Source: JBBRDU01 sp038203615 (GTDB lineage Bacteria; Verrucomicrobiota; Verrucomicrobiia; Chthoniobacterales; UBA10450). Taken from it: a stretch of 64,000 nucleotides of DNA. Positions 20,202 through 27,707 of this stretch are shown one piece after another. Numbering within the stretch: position 1 is the first letter of the stretch; each line of letters starts with the position of its first letter. The notes under the pieces were generated by a model that was given only the letters and a program-made list of their open reading frames with translations, had not been told where the DNA came from and made no database searches. The DNA is taken from assembly GCA_038203615.1 (NCBI GenBank), contig JBBRDU010000004.1, forward strand, positions 11,940 to 75,939. Reading direction: 5' to 3'. Both the position numbers and the translations under genes were made by a program.

Positions 20202-20966
20202 ATGAGCTGGATGGACAAACTGGAACGGCGCATCGGATTCATCGCGATTCCTAATTTGATCCGAGTGGTGGTCGGGTTCAGCGCCCTGGTTTTTCTGCTC
20301 GTCTGGATCGATCCCGAATACATCTCCGTCCTCGACCTGAACCCGGCACGGATTCGGCACGGCCAGGTCTGGCGGCTGTTCACTTACATCTTCGTTCCGC
20401 AAACGCTCAGTCCGCTCTGGATTATCTTTGTGCTCTGGTTTCTCTGGTGGATCGGCGAGGGGTTGGAGCGCGCCCTCGGGCCGTTTCGCCTGACCCTTTA
20501 TTTTCTCATCGGAATGATCGGCACCACCGCGGCTGCCTTCTTCTTCGGAAGTAATTTCGCCAACTCCATGCTCATTACGTCGCTCTTTTACGCGTTCGCC
20601 CGCTTCTATCCGGACGAAGTGATGTACGTCATGTTCATCCTGCCCTTGAAGATCAAATGGGTGGCGTGGGCCATGGGTTTGTTTCTTTTTATCGGCCTTT
20701 TCATCGGCACGAACGAGTATCGCATGGCGGTGGTGGCTGCCCTCAGCAATTACCTCATCTTCTTTGGGCCTGAGATTATTCATGACGCGCGGCATCGACG
20801 GGATGTGACCAGCCGGCGTCGTCGCTACGAAAGCTCTGCGCGCGATGAGGCGGAGCCGCTGCATCGATGTGCCACCTGCGGCGCGACCGAACTGACCGAT
20901 GCCAGTCTCGAGTTCCGGGTGGCGCGCAATGGCGAGGAGTATTGCGTCCCGCATCTGCCACGCTGA
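20202..20966 (+). CDS. Rhomboid-like membrane protein lacking the catalytic dyad, with C-terminal zinc-ribbon-like tail
   Basis: The 254-residue protein has about six hydrophobic helices with rhomboid-like layout: an RRIGFIAIPNLIR opening, WRLFTYIFVP at the position of the rhomboid WR motif, then LWWIGEGLE and a glycine-rich helix GMIGTTAAAFF. The GxSG serine motif and the distal catalytic His are not present, so protease activity is unlikely. After residue ~205 comes a basic stretch and a tail with C-x2-C and a distant C-x2-H, a possible zinc ribbon. The ATG at 20202 is favoured; 20211 is an alternative. Function unknown. Confidence 0.6.
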   Translation: MSWMDKLERRIGFIAIPNLIRVVVGFSALVFLLVWIDPEYISVLDLNPARIRHGQVWRLFTYIFVPQTLSPLWIIFVLWFLWWIGEGLERALGPFRLTLYFLIGMIGTTAAAFFFGSNFANSMLITSLFYAFARFYPDEVMYVMFILPLKIKWVAWAMGLFLFIGLFIGTNEYRMAVVAALSNYLIFFGPEIIHDARHRRDVTSRRRRYESSARDEAEPLHRCATCGATELTDASLEFRVARNGEEYCVPHLPR

Positions 20967-20985
20967 GGTGTCGGTCGCGCTTATT

Positions 20986-21115
20986 CCGGGGAGCACAGGC
21001 GGCTCACCTGTGAGTTGCGGCGGCCCGCCGCAACAACTTTGGGCGCTCCACTTCCCACCACGTTTTGTGCCGGCGAGCCGCCGGCACCCACAGGCAAGCC
21101 GCCTGTGCTCCCCGG
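20986..21115. repeat. 130-bp palindromic repeat element, family F
   Basis: Outer arms of 17 bp are perfectly inverted (CCGGGGAGCACAGGCGG at 20986-21002 and its complement at 21099-21115). Inside lie two further palindromes: TTGCGGCGGCCCGCCGCAA near 21014-21032 and GTGCCGGCGAGCCGCCGGCAC-like near 21067-21087. No ORF is supported. It is a compound hairpin element filling the gap before hemQ. Confidence 0.8.
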
Positions 21116-21190
21116 CAGGCGGAAGCTCGGTGAGACAGAATGCCCGCGCCGTGAGCTTGACCGTGCATCGGTGCAGCGGAGACTAGCGCG

Positions 21191-22012
21191 ATGACAGACA
21201 CGAACTCGGCGCTGGTTCCGGAACTAGGCTGGCATTGCCTGCATCTTTTTTACCGCATCGAGTTCGGGCCATGGCAGATGTTGAGCAGGGAAGAGCAGAA
21301 TGCGGCCAAGACCAATCTGACGGCTTTGATCCAGGAAGCGCGCGCGCTGGAGTCGACCCAATTGCTGACCTGCAGCGTCGTCACCCCCAAGGCGGATCTC
21401 GGTTTCATGTTGATTACGCCCGATCTGCAGGAAGCGAACCGCATCGAGAAGCGCATCAGCACGTCGCTCGGTCCCGATATTTTGGTGCCGGTCTACAGCT
21501 ATCTCTCACTGACGGAAGAAAGCGAATATGCCACCAGCGAAGAAGAGCACGCCGACACCCTGGCCAGGGAACAAAAGCTCGAGCCGGGCTCGACCGAGTT
21601 CACCGCCGCGATGGAATCGTTCCGGGAGCGGATGAAACACTACCGCCATGATCGCGTTTACCCGACGCTGCCTGATTGGCCGGTCGTCTGTTTCTATAAT
21701 ATGAACAAGCGGCGCGGGGAGCAGCGAAATTGGTACTCTTTGCCTTACCCGGAGCGGCGCCAGCTCATGAAGGGCCACGCCCAGGTGGGCCGCCAATATG
21801 CCGGAAAGGTGAAGCAACTGATCACCGGCTCGACCGGACTGGACGACGCGGAGTGGGGCGTCACGCTTTTCGCGCGCGACACTTTTCAGATCAAGGCGAT
21901 CGTTTACGAGATGCGGTTCGACCCGGTGAGCGCGGATTACGGCGATTTCGGCGAATTTTTTATTGGGATTCAACTCCCGCTCGACGAATTGTTCCGGCGA
22001 GTCCAACTTTAG
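21191..22012 (+). CDS. hemQ: Chlorite dismutase-family coproheme decarboxylase (HemQ)
   Basis: HemQ decarboxylates coproheme to protoheme in the coproporphyrin-dependent heme pathway. The 273-residue protein has the diagnostic MNKRRGEQRNWYSLPYPERR stretch (~residues 168-187), then LMKGHAQVGRQYAGKV and QLITGSTGLDDAEWGVTLF. The latter half includes the proximal His and porphyrin-contact residues of the Cld/HemQ fold. It ends in YGDFGEFFIG. An N-terminal insertion rich in Glu (SEEEHADTLAREQKLE) is present. Its presence implies the coproporphyrin route to heme rather than HemN/HemG-type finishing, as known for several non-proteobacterial lineages. No other hem gene is adjacent. Confidence 0.9.
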   Translation: MTDTNSALVPELGWHCLHLFYRIEFGPWQMLSREEQNAAKTNLTALIQEARALESTQLLTCSVVTPKADLGFMLITPDLQEANRIEKRISTSLGPDILVPVYSYLSLTEESEYATSEEEHADTLAREQKLEPGSTEFTAAMESFRERMKHYRHDRVYPTLPDWPVVCFYNMNKRRGEQRNWYSLPYPERRQLMKGHAQVGRQYAGKVKQLITGSTGLDDAEWGVTLFARDTFQIKAIVYEMRFDPVSADYGDFGEFFIGIQLPLDELFRRVQL

Positions 22013-22035
22013 CGGCGCGTCTGGCCGAGACCCCG

Positions 22036-22125
22036 GGATGGGTGACAGAGCGGTCTATTGTGCACGCCTGGAAAGCGTGTGAGCCTTTACCGGCTCCGGG
22101 GGTTCGAATCCCTCCCCATCCGCCA
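22036..22125 (+). tRNA. tRNA-Ser (anticodon GGA), CCA encoded
   Basis: The acceptor stem GGATGGG at 22036-22042 pairs with CCCATCC at 22115-22121, followed by the discriminator G and encoded CCA (22123-22125). The anticodon stem ACACGC-like/GCGTGT encloses the loop CTGGAAA, giving anticodon GGA for UCC/UCU serine codons. A long variable arm (GAGCC...GGCTC) is as expected for serine. The T arm is GGGGGTTCGAATCCCTC. The total of 90 nt is normal for tRNA-Ser. Confidence 0.95.
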
Positions 22126-22271
22126 GTTTACGGATACGGCGCTATTCCGCGCGCGGTCCGGTCCTGTGCCTTGCCTAAGGGAGATTCGAACGACGTTCGA
22201 CCGGTGGGGCGCGTGACGCGCAAGGGTTAAAGGCAAAGCCCTCAAGCTGGAGCCAAAGCGCAGCTTTCGAT

Positions 22272-22292
22272 AATCCCTCCCCATCCGCCAGT
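22272..22292 (+). repeat. Direct repeat of the tRNA-Ser 3' end (att-like)
   Basis: Bases 22272-22292 repeat exactly the 21 bases at 22107-22127, that is, the 3' half of the T arm, the acceptor 3' strand, CCA and two flanking bases. The copies are 165 bp apart. Such a duplication is what tRNA-targeting integrases leave behind (attL/attR), but no integrase gene is present between or beside them. The 144 bp between the copies contain small inverted repeats (TTCGAACGACGTTCGA; GGCGCGTGACGCG) and no ORF. The rest of the gap to 22510 is taken by the repeat at 22340-22476. Confidence 0.7.
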
Positions 22293-22339
22293 CGGGCCGA
22301 AGACGATCATGAGCGTGAGCGCCGCATCATCGAAAGGCC

Positions 22340-22476
22340 TGTCATCGTGCCTGCCCGCCGTGGCGGGAGCCAGCGAAGGCGGCGAAGGATCTCACTCATT
22401 CAGACGGCGCTACCCAACCTACGTAGTGCGAACGACGGAGCGCATGTGAGGTCCCTCGCTGGCGCTCGGGATGACA
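22340..22476. repeat. MITE-like element, family D, copy 1 (TGTCATC...GATGACA ends)
   Basis: The 137-bp segment is bounded by TGTCATC and GATGACA. Just inside the left end it carries TGCCTGCCCGCCGTGGCGGG, then GAAGGATCTCACT; near the right end GTGAGGTCC. The same ordered blocks, in reverse orientation, occur at 58883-59026. It has no coding capacity. It resembles a miniature inverted-repeat element mobilised in trans. Confidence 0.7.
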
Positions 22477-22509
22477 GCACGCGTGGAACGTGCCGTCGCC
22501 GTGCTGATC

Positions 22510-23202
22510 TCACTTGGCCTCGGGCTGATCGTGACGGGCGATGACCTGATGCTGTTGCCGCACTTTGAGGATGCTGCCGTGGGCCAGCACGCCGCGGAAG
22601 TTCGCTCCCGGGTAAACGATGCAATCGCGGCCCAGCACGCTTCCGGGATTGATGACGGCGTTGCATCCCACCTCCGTCCGGTCGCCGATGATGGCGCCGA
22701 ACTTGGTCAGCCCCGTCGCAATATCTCCTTCCTCCGCGGCCACCGCGATTTCGCGGTGATCGAGCTTCACGTTGGAGAGAATCACCCCGGCGCCGAGGTG
22801 CGCCTTGTATCCGAGAATCGAGTCCCCCACGTAATTGAAATGCGGCACCTGCGCCTCATCGAAGAGGATGCAGTTCTTGAACTCGCAGGAATTTCCGAGA
22901 ACGGCGCCGTCCCCCACGATGACGTTTTCCCGGATATAACAGCCACTGCGGATATGACAATTTTCGCCGATCCAGGCTGGCCCTTTTAAGAATGCGCCCT
23001 GCTCGATGATGGTGCCGGCGCCGATGAAAACATTTCGGCTGATGAAAGGCTTTCCGACGAGCTCGCCGAGAATACCCGGTTTAAGCCGGAATTGCAGATA
23101 GCTGGCGATCTGTTTGAGCGCGTCCCAGGCATATTTCTGGTTCTCAAACAGCTTGGAATGGGCGGTGTGTTCGAGTTGAAGGAGTTCGGCGGGCGCAAAC
23201 AT
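22510..23202 (-). CDS. Left-handed beta-helix (hexapeptide-repeat) sugar-nucleotide transferase-like protein
   Basis: The 230-residue protein has a helical N-terminus (LLQLEHTAHSKLFENQKYAWDAL) followed by hexapeptide repeats typical of LbetaH enzymes, for example FIGAGTIIEQGA, WIGENCHIRSG, VIVGDGAVLGN, and later TEVGCNAVINPGSVLG. It has no N-terminal nucleotidyltransferase domain, so it corresponds to the acetyltransferase half of GlmU-like proteins; similar stand-alone forms occur in chlamydiae. A role in UDP-GlcNAc or related sugar synthesis is plausible but unproven. It is the last gene of the minus-strand group suhB-like/ispF/cysS, 60 bp after cysS. Confidence 0.75.
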   Translation of the reverse strand: MFAPAELLQLEHTAHSKLFENQKYAWDALKQIASYLQFRLKPGILGELVGKPFISRNVFIGAGTIIEQGAFLKGPAWIGENCHIRSGCYIRENVIVGDGAVLGNSCEFKNCILFDEAQVPHFNYVGDSILGYKAHLGAGVILSNVKLDHREIAVAAEEGDIATGLTKFGAIIGDRTEVGCNAVINPGSVLGRDCIVYPGANFRGVLAHGSILKVRQQHQVIARHDQPEAK

Positions 23203-23261
23203 GGTTCGCGGTCAACATGAGCAATGCGCTCCCATCCGGCGAGCGCAAATTCTTTTAGCGA

Positions 23262-24668
23262 TCAGGAGCCAGTGCGCGGCGTTACTTTTTGCCCATCCTT
23301 GGTGTCGCGCACGTCCCAACCCAGGGCATTCAAGGCGTCGCGCAATTGATCGCTTCTCTTCCAATCTTTGGCCAGACGAGCGCGCTCCCGATCGTCCGCC
23401 AGTGGTGTGACTTCGGCGGGGAGGACAGTTTCCGGCGCGGCGAGTTGGAGAACCTGGTCGATCCGTTCCCACCATGTCAGCCAGGCTCGGGCTGTCTCCC
23501 CCGTAAGTTCGCCGCGATCGATGGCGCGATTGGTTTCGCGAATCGATTCGAAAAGAAAGCCGAGTGCAGCCGAGATATTAAGGTCGTCATCAAGCGCTTC
23601 CGCGAAGTTGTCCGGCATGGCCGGGGCCGCTGCACCGGGTGCCGGGACCGTCGCAAGACGGGTCAGCCGCTCCGACCACTCATCGATGCGCTTGAGTGAT
23701 TCGCGCGCCTCCTCCATTCCCTCCCAGGTGAAATTGAGCGGCATGCGGTAGTTCACGCGCATCAAGGTGTAGCGAACCTCCCGGCCGGAGTAACCCTTGG
23801 CGATGACGTCGGCAATCGTGTAAAAATTGCCGAGGGACTTGGACATCTTCTGACCGTCGACCAGCAGATGCGCGCAGTGTAGCCAGTAACGAACGAAGGT
23901 TTTGCCGGTGCATCCTTCCGTTTGCGCGATCTCGGCTTCGTGATGCGGAAAAATATTATCGACGCCGCCGCAATGAATGTCGAGCTGGTCGCCGAGCAGG
24001 GCTGTGGCCATGGCGCTGCACTCGATATGCCACCCAGGCCGGCCACGTCCCCACGGACTTTCCCAGGTCACGTCGCCATCGGCTTCGTCCCAAGCTTTCC
24101 AAAGGGCGAAATCGCCGACGTGTTCCTTGTCGTATTCGTCGTTCTTGACGCGGCCGGTGGATTGCAGCTGGGTCAGATCGAAGTGGGCCAGCTTGCCATA
24201 GCCTGGAAATTTATTGATGCGGAAGTAAACCGACTTGTCGTCGGCCTGGTAGGCGAGGTCGCGCCCCACCAGCGTCTCAATCATGGCAATCATGCGCGCG
24301 ATGTGTTGCGGATCGGTGGCGGCGGGGAATTGGTCGGCCGGTTTGATGCGCAGGGTGTCGAGGTCCTGGAAAAAGGATTGCTTGAATGGAGCGGTGAACT
24401 CGCGCAGCGGCTGACCCGTCTCACGCGCCCCCCGGATCGTCTTGTCATCTACGTCGGTGATGTTCATGACCCGGTGGACGCGATAGCCGCGCAGTTCGAG
24501 GTGACGTTGCAGCAAATCTTCGAAGATGTAGGCACGGTAGTTTCCGATATGGGCGCGGCTGTAAACGGTGGGTCCGCACGTGTACATGCCGACCTCCTGC
24601 CCGGACGCCTGGCGCGGCTGAAACTCCTCCAGTTGGCGGGAGTAGGTGTTAAAGAAACGGAGCGCCAT
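23262..24668 (-). CDS. cysS: Cysteinyl-tRNA synthetase
   Basis: CysS charges tRNA-Cys in the cytosol. The 468 residues contain the class I signatures: HIGN in RAHIGNYRAYIFEDLLQ (~residues 40) and KMSKSLGNF (~278). The zinc-binding Cys/His residues are present in MYTCGPTVY and in IECSAMA and HHEAE. The C-terminal DALR-like helical region ends with WDVRDTKDGQKV. It follows ispF by 39 bp on the minus strand, in a four-gene cluster that includes the IMPase homologue. Confidence 0.97.
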   Translation of the reverse strand: MALRFFNTYSRQLEEFQPRQASGQEVGMYTCGPTVYSRAHIGNYRAYIFEDLLQRHLELRGYRVHRVMNITDVDDKTIRGARETGQPLREFTAPFKQSFFQDLDTLRIKPADQFPAATDPQHIARMIAMIETLVGRDLAYQADDKSVYFRINKFPGYGKLAHFDLTQLQSTGRVKNDEYDKEHVGDFALWKAWDEADGDVTWESPWGRGRPGWHIECSAMATALLGDQLDIHCGGVDNIFPHHEAEIAQTEGCTGKTFVRYWLHCAHLLVDGQKMSKSLGNFYTIADVIAKGYSGREVRYTLMRVNYRMPLNFTWEGMEEARESLKRIDEWSERLTRLATVPAPGAAAPAMPDNFAEALDDDLNISAALGFLFESIRETNRAIDRGELTGETARAWLTWWERIDQVLQLAAPETVLPAEVTPLADDRERARLAKDWKRSDQLRDALNALGWDVRDTKDGQKVTPRTGS

Positions 24669-24707
24669 CTTGCTTGGGTGGTGGAGTAGCCGGGGGACGA
24701 GCTTGCA

Positions 24708-25181
24708 CTATCGTTCGACCGCGGCCACGGCCATGGCCGCAATCCCTTCGCCTCGTCCGATGGAGCCGAGACCTTCATGGGTCGTGGCCTTGATGCTGAT
24801 GTCGGCTTCCTTCATCTGCAGGGCCGCCGCAATCTTTTGGCGCATCGCTGGAATGTGAGGAGCAATTTTAGGCGCCTCCGCGATCAGGGTGGCGTCGATG
24901 TTGAGGGGCCGCGCCCCGGCTTGGACGAGGATGTGGCCGACGCGCTGCAGAATCTCCATGCTGGAAATGCCGCGGATGGATTCGTCCGTGTTCGGGAAAT
25001 GGTGACCGATATCACCGCTCCCGATGGCGCCGAGGAGCGCGTCGGCGATGGCATGGGATAAGACATCGGCATCGGAATGGCCTTCCAGTCCGGCGGTGTG
25101 CGGGATCTCCACGCCTCCCAGGAAGAGTTTCCTTCCCGCGACCAGGCGATGAATGTCGTAACCGATTCCGCTCCGCGTCAT
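24708..25181 (-). CDS. ispF: 2-C-methyl-D-erythritol 2,4-cyclodiphosphate synthase
   Basis: IspF forms the cyclic diphosphate intermediate of the MEP isoprenoid pathway, complementing Dxs encoded ~8 kb away. The ATG at 25181 gives 157 residues, the usual length, beginning MTRSGIGYDIHRL, whose D and H are zinc ligands. Further motifs are LEGHSDADVLSHAIADALLG (zinc His and substrate loop), GHHFPNTD, and ATTHEGLGSIGRGEGI. The start overlaps the preceding IMPase gene by 4 bp (ATGA). IspD is not adjacent. Confidence 0.96.
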   Translation of the reverse strand: MTRSGIGYDIHRLVAGRKLFLGGVEIPHTAGLEGHSDADVLSHAIADALLGAIGSGDIGHHFPNTDESIRGISSMEILQRVGHILVQAGARPLNIDATLIAEAPKIAPHIPAMRQKIAAALQMKEADISIKATTHEGLGSIGRGEGIAAMAVAAVER

Positions 25182-25927
25182 CCCAGTTTCAAATCGACCA
25201 CGCCGTTGGAGGCGATGATGCTGTATTTGTCCTTCATATCCGGGTGGGGCCGCATGTCGACGGTGCCGCCGGCGGTCTCGACCAAAATCCATCCCGCCGC
25301 GATATCCCACAGACTGATGCCCTTCTCGATGTAGGCGTCCAGACGTCCGCACGCCACGTAGGCCATATCGAGAGCGGCGCTACCGAGCAACCGGCATTTG
25401 CGGGCGCGATGCACCATCTGCTGGAGAAGAGGCAGGCCGGAAGCGATCGTTTCTCCGGTTTTGGAAAGCCCGACCGAGATGACGGCTTCCGCGAGATCGG
25501 CCCTCTCGCTCACGCGAAAGGGCTCGCCGTTGAGTGTTGGCTTTTCTCCCTTTTGGGCCGACCAGAGTTCGTCCCGGATGGGATCGTAAATGATTCCTAC
25601 GATAATCTCGCTCTTCAACCGGAGCGCGATGGAGACGCAGAAATGCGGGATGCCATAAAAATAGTTCACAGTGCCGTCGAGAGGATCGACCACCCACTGA
25701 TGGGCGCTGGACTGGTCGCCCACGACACCTTCCTCGCCGTAAAGAACGTGCTGGGGAAACTGGTCGAGCAGCAGTCTGGTGATGAGATCCTGCGACTCCA
25801 CGTCGATGGCCAGTTTGATATCATGCGCTTCCGAGCTGTTGACGCGAAGGGGGCGGTGAAAGTTGGCGCGGAGCAACTGGCCGGCAGCGCGCGCGGCCTC
25901 CTCGGCTGCTTCCCGGTAATGCGTCAT
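25178..25927 (-). CDS. Inositol monophosphatase-family phosphatase (SuhB-like)
   Basis: The 249-residue protein carries the lithium-sensitive Mg-phosphatase motifs: GEEG at residues ~64-67, WVVDPLDGTVNYFYGIPHF at ~78-96, and LWDIAAGWILVETAGG near 207-222. Members hydrolyse inositol-1-phosphate, 3'-phosphoadenosine phosphates or related substrates; the sequence does not decide which. The ATG at 25927 is chosen because MTHYREAAEEAARAAG is the typical first helix. A slightly longer frame upstream exists. It leads the operon with ispF and cysS. Confidence 0.88.
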   Translation of the reverse strand: MTHYREAAEEAARAAGQLLRANFHRPLRVNSSEAHDIKLAIDVESQDLITRLLLDQFPQHVLYGEEGVVGDQSSAHQWVVDPLDGTVNYFYGIPHFCVSIALRLKSEIIVGIIYDPIRDELWSAQKGEKPTLNGEPFRVSERADLAEAVISVGLSKTGETIASGLPLLQQMVHRARKCRLLGSAALDMAYVACGRLDAYIEKGISLWDIAAGWILVETAGGTVDMRPHPDMKDKYSIIASNGVVDLKLG

Positions 25928-26047
25928 GAGAACGAGAGTAAAGGCGCGGGTGAAGCGTGCCAAATGGTTTTGGCTGTTCCTAAAAGAAAAGCCGGGGCGC
26001 CGATGAGTAGGATGACTCCGGCGCGGCGAGTCGGCCAGGCCTCAGGA

Positions 26048-26115
26048 GTTGTAGAGGTGGCTGTGCCAATCGCCCGTTCAGTTAGTCAAGTGCTTGGCAC
26101 AAGCACCTCTACAAC
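26048..26115. repeat. Palindromic dispersed repeat, family C, intergenic copy
   Basis: The arms GTTGTAGAGGTGGCTGTGCC (26048-) and the complement of GGCACAAGCACCTCTACAAC (to 26115) form an imperfect 22-bp inverted repeat around a 24-bp loop. The family signature GTAGAGG...GTGC recurs inside pdhA and pdhC. It lies in the 347-bp gap between the IMPase gene and the small Lys/Ala ORF. The rest of the gap holds only a terminator. Confidence 0.7.
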
Positions 26116-26183
26116 GCGGGGGGGCGGCGAATCTCACCGAGGTAAGGACGAGCCGTGGAAAGATGCACTCGCCGCGACCGACA

Positions 26184-26220
26184 AAAAAAAACCGGGAGGA
26201 AAATAAATTCTCCTCCCGGG
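26184..26220 (-). terminator. Rho-independent terminator after the Lys/Ala micro-ORF
   Basis: On the minus strand a perfect 8-bp stem CCGGGAGG/CCTCCCGG (26213-26220 with 26193-26200) with a 12-base AT-rich loop is followed by nine T residues (26192-26184). It lies ~55 bp beyond the stop of the 21-codon ORF and would end the coaB-side transcript. Stem and T-run quality are among the best in the window. Confidence 0.85.
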
Positions 26221-26274
26221 TTGAATTTGGGGTTGTGACCCCGAAACTTTCGGAGTCGTTCAAGGCGCTAAGCG

Positions 26275-26340
26275 TTAGTGCCTTTTTTTCTTCGCACTCT
26301 TTTTCTTAGCGGCTTTCTTTGCTTTTTTCTTTGCTGCCAT
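26275..26340 (-). CDS. 21-residue Lys/Ala-only polycationic micro-protein
   Basis: The ATG at 26340 is preceded by a strong purine-rich ribosome binding site (AAGGGGGGAAAAG). The frame reads MAAKKKAKKAAKKKSAKKKR then H and stop: 12 Lys, one Arg, no acidic or hydrophobic residue. It lies ~80 bp downstream of coaB on the same strand and is followed by an excellent terminator, so it may be the last gene of mutY-trpB-yicC-gmk-coaC-coaB or have its own promoter. The composition recalls the Lys/Ala tails of bacterial histone H1-like proteins. A nucleic-acid-binding role is inference. It could also be a leader rather than a functional peptide. Confidence 0.6.
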   Translation of the reverse strand: MAAKKKAKKAAKKKSAKKKRH

Positions 26341-26419
26341 CGACTTTTCCCCCCTTTCAATCCGCATCTGCGGAGGGTTGGTGAAGAATTAAAACTACTT
26401 CACTACACGAGTGAAGTAG

Positions 26420-27076
26420 TCACCACGTTTTTTTTGTCAAACGTTTTTCTCGTGTGTTTGAAATTATTTTCATGAGCTCCAGCGCGATATTTTTTTTGGA
26501 AGCGCGCGGAATTTTTGTGATTTCGCCATTTCGAAAAAAAATCGTGACTTCATTTTCATCACTTTCCATTCCGGTTTCGGCGCGGCTGACATCATTGCCC
26601 ACGACCATGTCGCAATTCTTGTCGCGCAGTTTTTTGCGCGCATTTTCCTCGAGGTCGTTAGTCTCGGCTGCGAACCCGACGACGAGCAGATTGGGATCGT
26701 GCCGCGCAATGGAGGAAAGGATATCGCGGGTGGGCACGAGCTCCAGGATGAGGCCGGCGGCGCCTTTCTTGATCTTCTGCGGCGAGGCCTTGGCTGGCTT
26801 GTAGTCGGCCACGGCGGCGCACATGACCAGGACGTCGCAGCCGGGCAGGTGCTGATGCACGGCCTCCAGCATTTGATCGCTCGTGACCACCTGGATGGTG
26901 CGGGCCCGGGGCGGAGCGGGTAAGCTGACCGGGCCGGAGACGAGGACCAGATCGTGGCCGGCGGCCAGCGCGGCCTCCGCGATGGCGTAGCCCATTTTGC
27001 CGGAGGAACGATTGCTCAGATACCGAACCGGGTCGATGGGCTCGCGGGTGGGGCCGGCCGTGACGAGGAATTTCAC
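26420..27076 (-). CDS. coaB: Phosphopantothenate-cysteine ligase (stand-alone CoaB)
   Basis: CoaB joins phosphopantothenate to cysteine in coenzyme A synthesis. The 218-residue protein starts KFLVTAGPTREPIDPVRYLS, the nucleotide-binding start of CoaB, followed by SNRSSGKMGYAIAEAAL and CAAVADYKPA, then VGFAAETND and the Lys of ARKKLRDKNCDMVVGND. In most bacteria CoaC and CoaB are one Dfp polypeptide. Here they are two genes overlapping by 4 bp (27073-27076), coaC first. The C-terminus is Lys-rich. Confidence 0.93.
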   Translation of the reverse strand: MKFLVTAGPTREPIDPVRYLSNRSSGKMGYAIAEAALAAGHDLVLVSGPVSLPAPPRARTIQVVTSDQMLEAVHQHLPGCDVLVMCAAVADYKPAKASPQKIKKGAAGLILELVPTRDILSSIARHDPNLLVVGFAAETNDLEENARKKLRDKNCDMVVGNDVSRAETGMESDENEVTIFFRNGEITKIPRASKKNIALELMKIISNTREKRLTKKTW

Positions 27077-27696
27077 GCGATTAAGTTATCCCGGCGGGCG
27101 AGCAGGAACTCGGCGCGAAAGGCGATATCGTCGACCTTCCAAAGACGCCCCGCCCCTTCGTAGCCGCAAGCCAGCATTCCTTCGTCCGGCCCGATGAAGT
27201 CCACGCCGCGCGACTTGAGTTGCTCCACGTTCGACTGCGTCGCCGGATGTTCCCACATTTTTCCATTCATGGCGGGAGCGAGCAAAATGGGAGCGCGTGT
27301 GGCCAAGGCGATGGCGGTGAGCGGATGGTTGGCCAGACCATGGGCCAGTTCGGCGATGACATGCGCGGTGGCCGGGGCAATGAGGAGAAGATGGGCCCGG
27401 TCGGCCAGTTCGATGTGACCGGGGCGCCAGCTTTCCTTCTCGTCAAAGAAGCTGGTCGTGACGGGATTCTTGGAAAGCGTCTGCAAAGTCAGCGGGGTAA
27501 TGAACTCGGTCGCATCCTGGGTCATGACGACAAACACCTGATGACCCTGCTTGACGAGCAGGCTGGCGAGTTCGGCGGACTTGTAAGCCGCGATCGATCC
27601 AGTCACGCCCAGAACGATAGATTTTCCGACGGGCACCAACGGCACGACGTTGCGCGCGATCGTTCTTTCGTTTTTGCGTTTCGGGTTCTTCTCCAT
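27073..27696 (-). CDS. coaC: Phosphopantothenoylcysteine decarboxylase (stand-alone CoaC)
   Basis: CoaC is the FMN-dependent decarboxylase of CoA synthesis. From the ATG at 27696 it has ~207 residues. SIVLGVTGSIAAYKSAELA is the flavoprotein N-terminus, with the catalytic His in IELADRAHLLLIAPATAHV or nearby, the PAMNGKMWEHPATQ substrate clamp, and GMLACGYEGAGRL with the active-site Cys. A basic leader (KNPKRKNERT) precedes the domain; starts further upstream are possible but overlap gmk. It is translated just after gmk (12 bp) and coupled to coaB. Confidence 0.92.
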   Translation of the reverse strand: MEKNPKRKNERTIARNVVPLVPVGKSIVLGVTGSIAAYKSAELASLLVKQGHQVFVVMTQDATEFITPLTLQTLSKNPVTTSFFDEKESWRPGHIELADRAHLLLIAPATAHVIAELAHGLANHPLTAIALATRAPILLAPAMNGKMWEHPATQSNVEQLKSRGVDFIGPDEGMLACGYEGAGRLWKVDDIAFRAEFLLARRDNLIA

Positions 27697-27707
27697 CGAG
27701 TGAAGCG

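Noticed and set aside
22340..22476. Integron attC-like interpretation of the palindromic element
   Set aside because: It does not show paired R/L core sites, and no integron integrase is present. A second inverted copy with shared internal blocks fits a MITE better.
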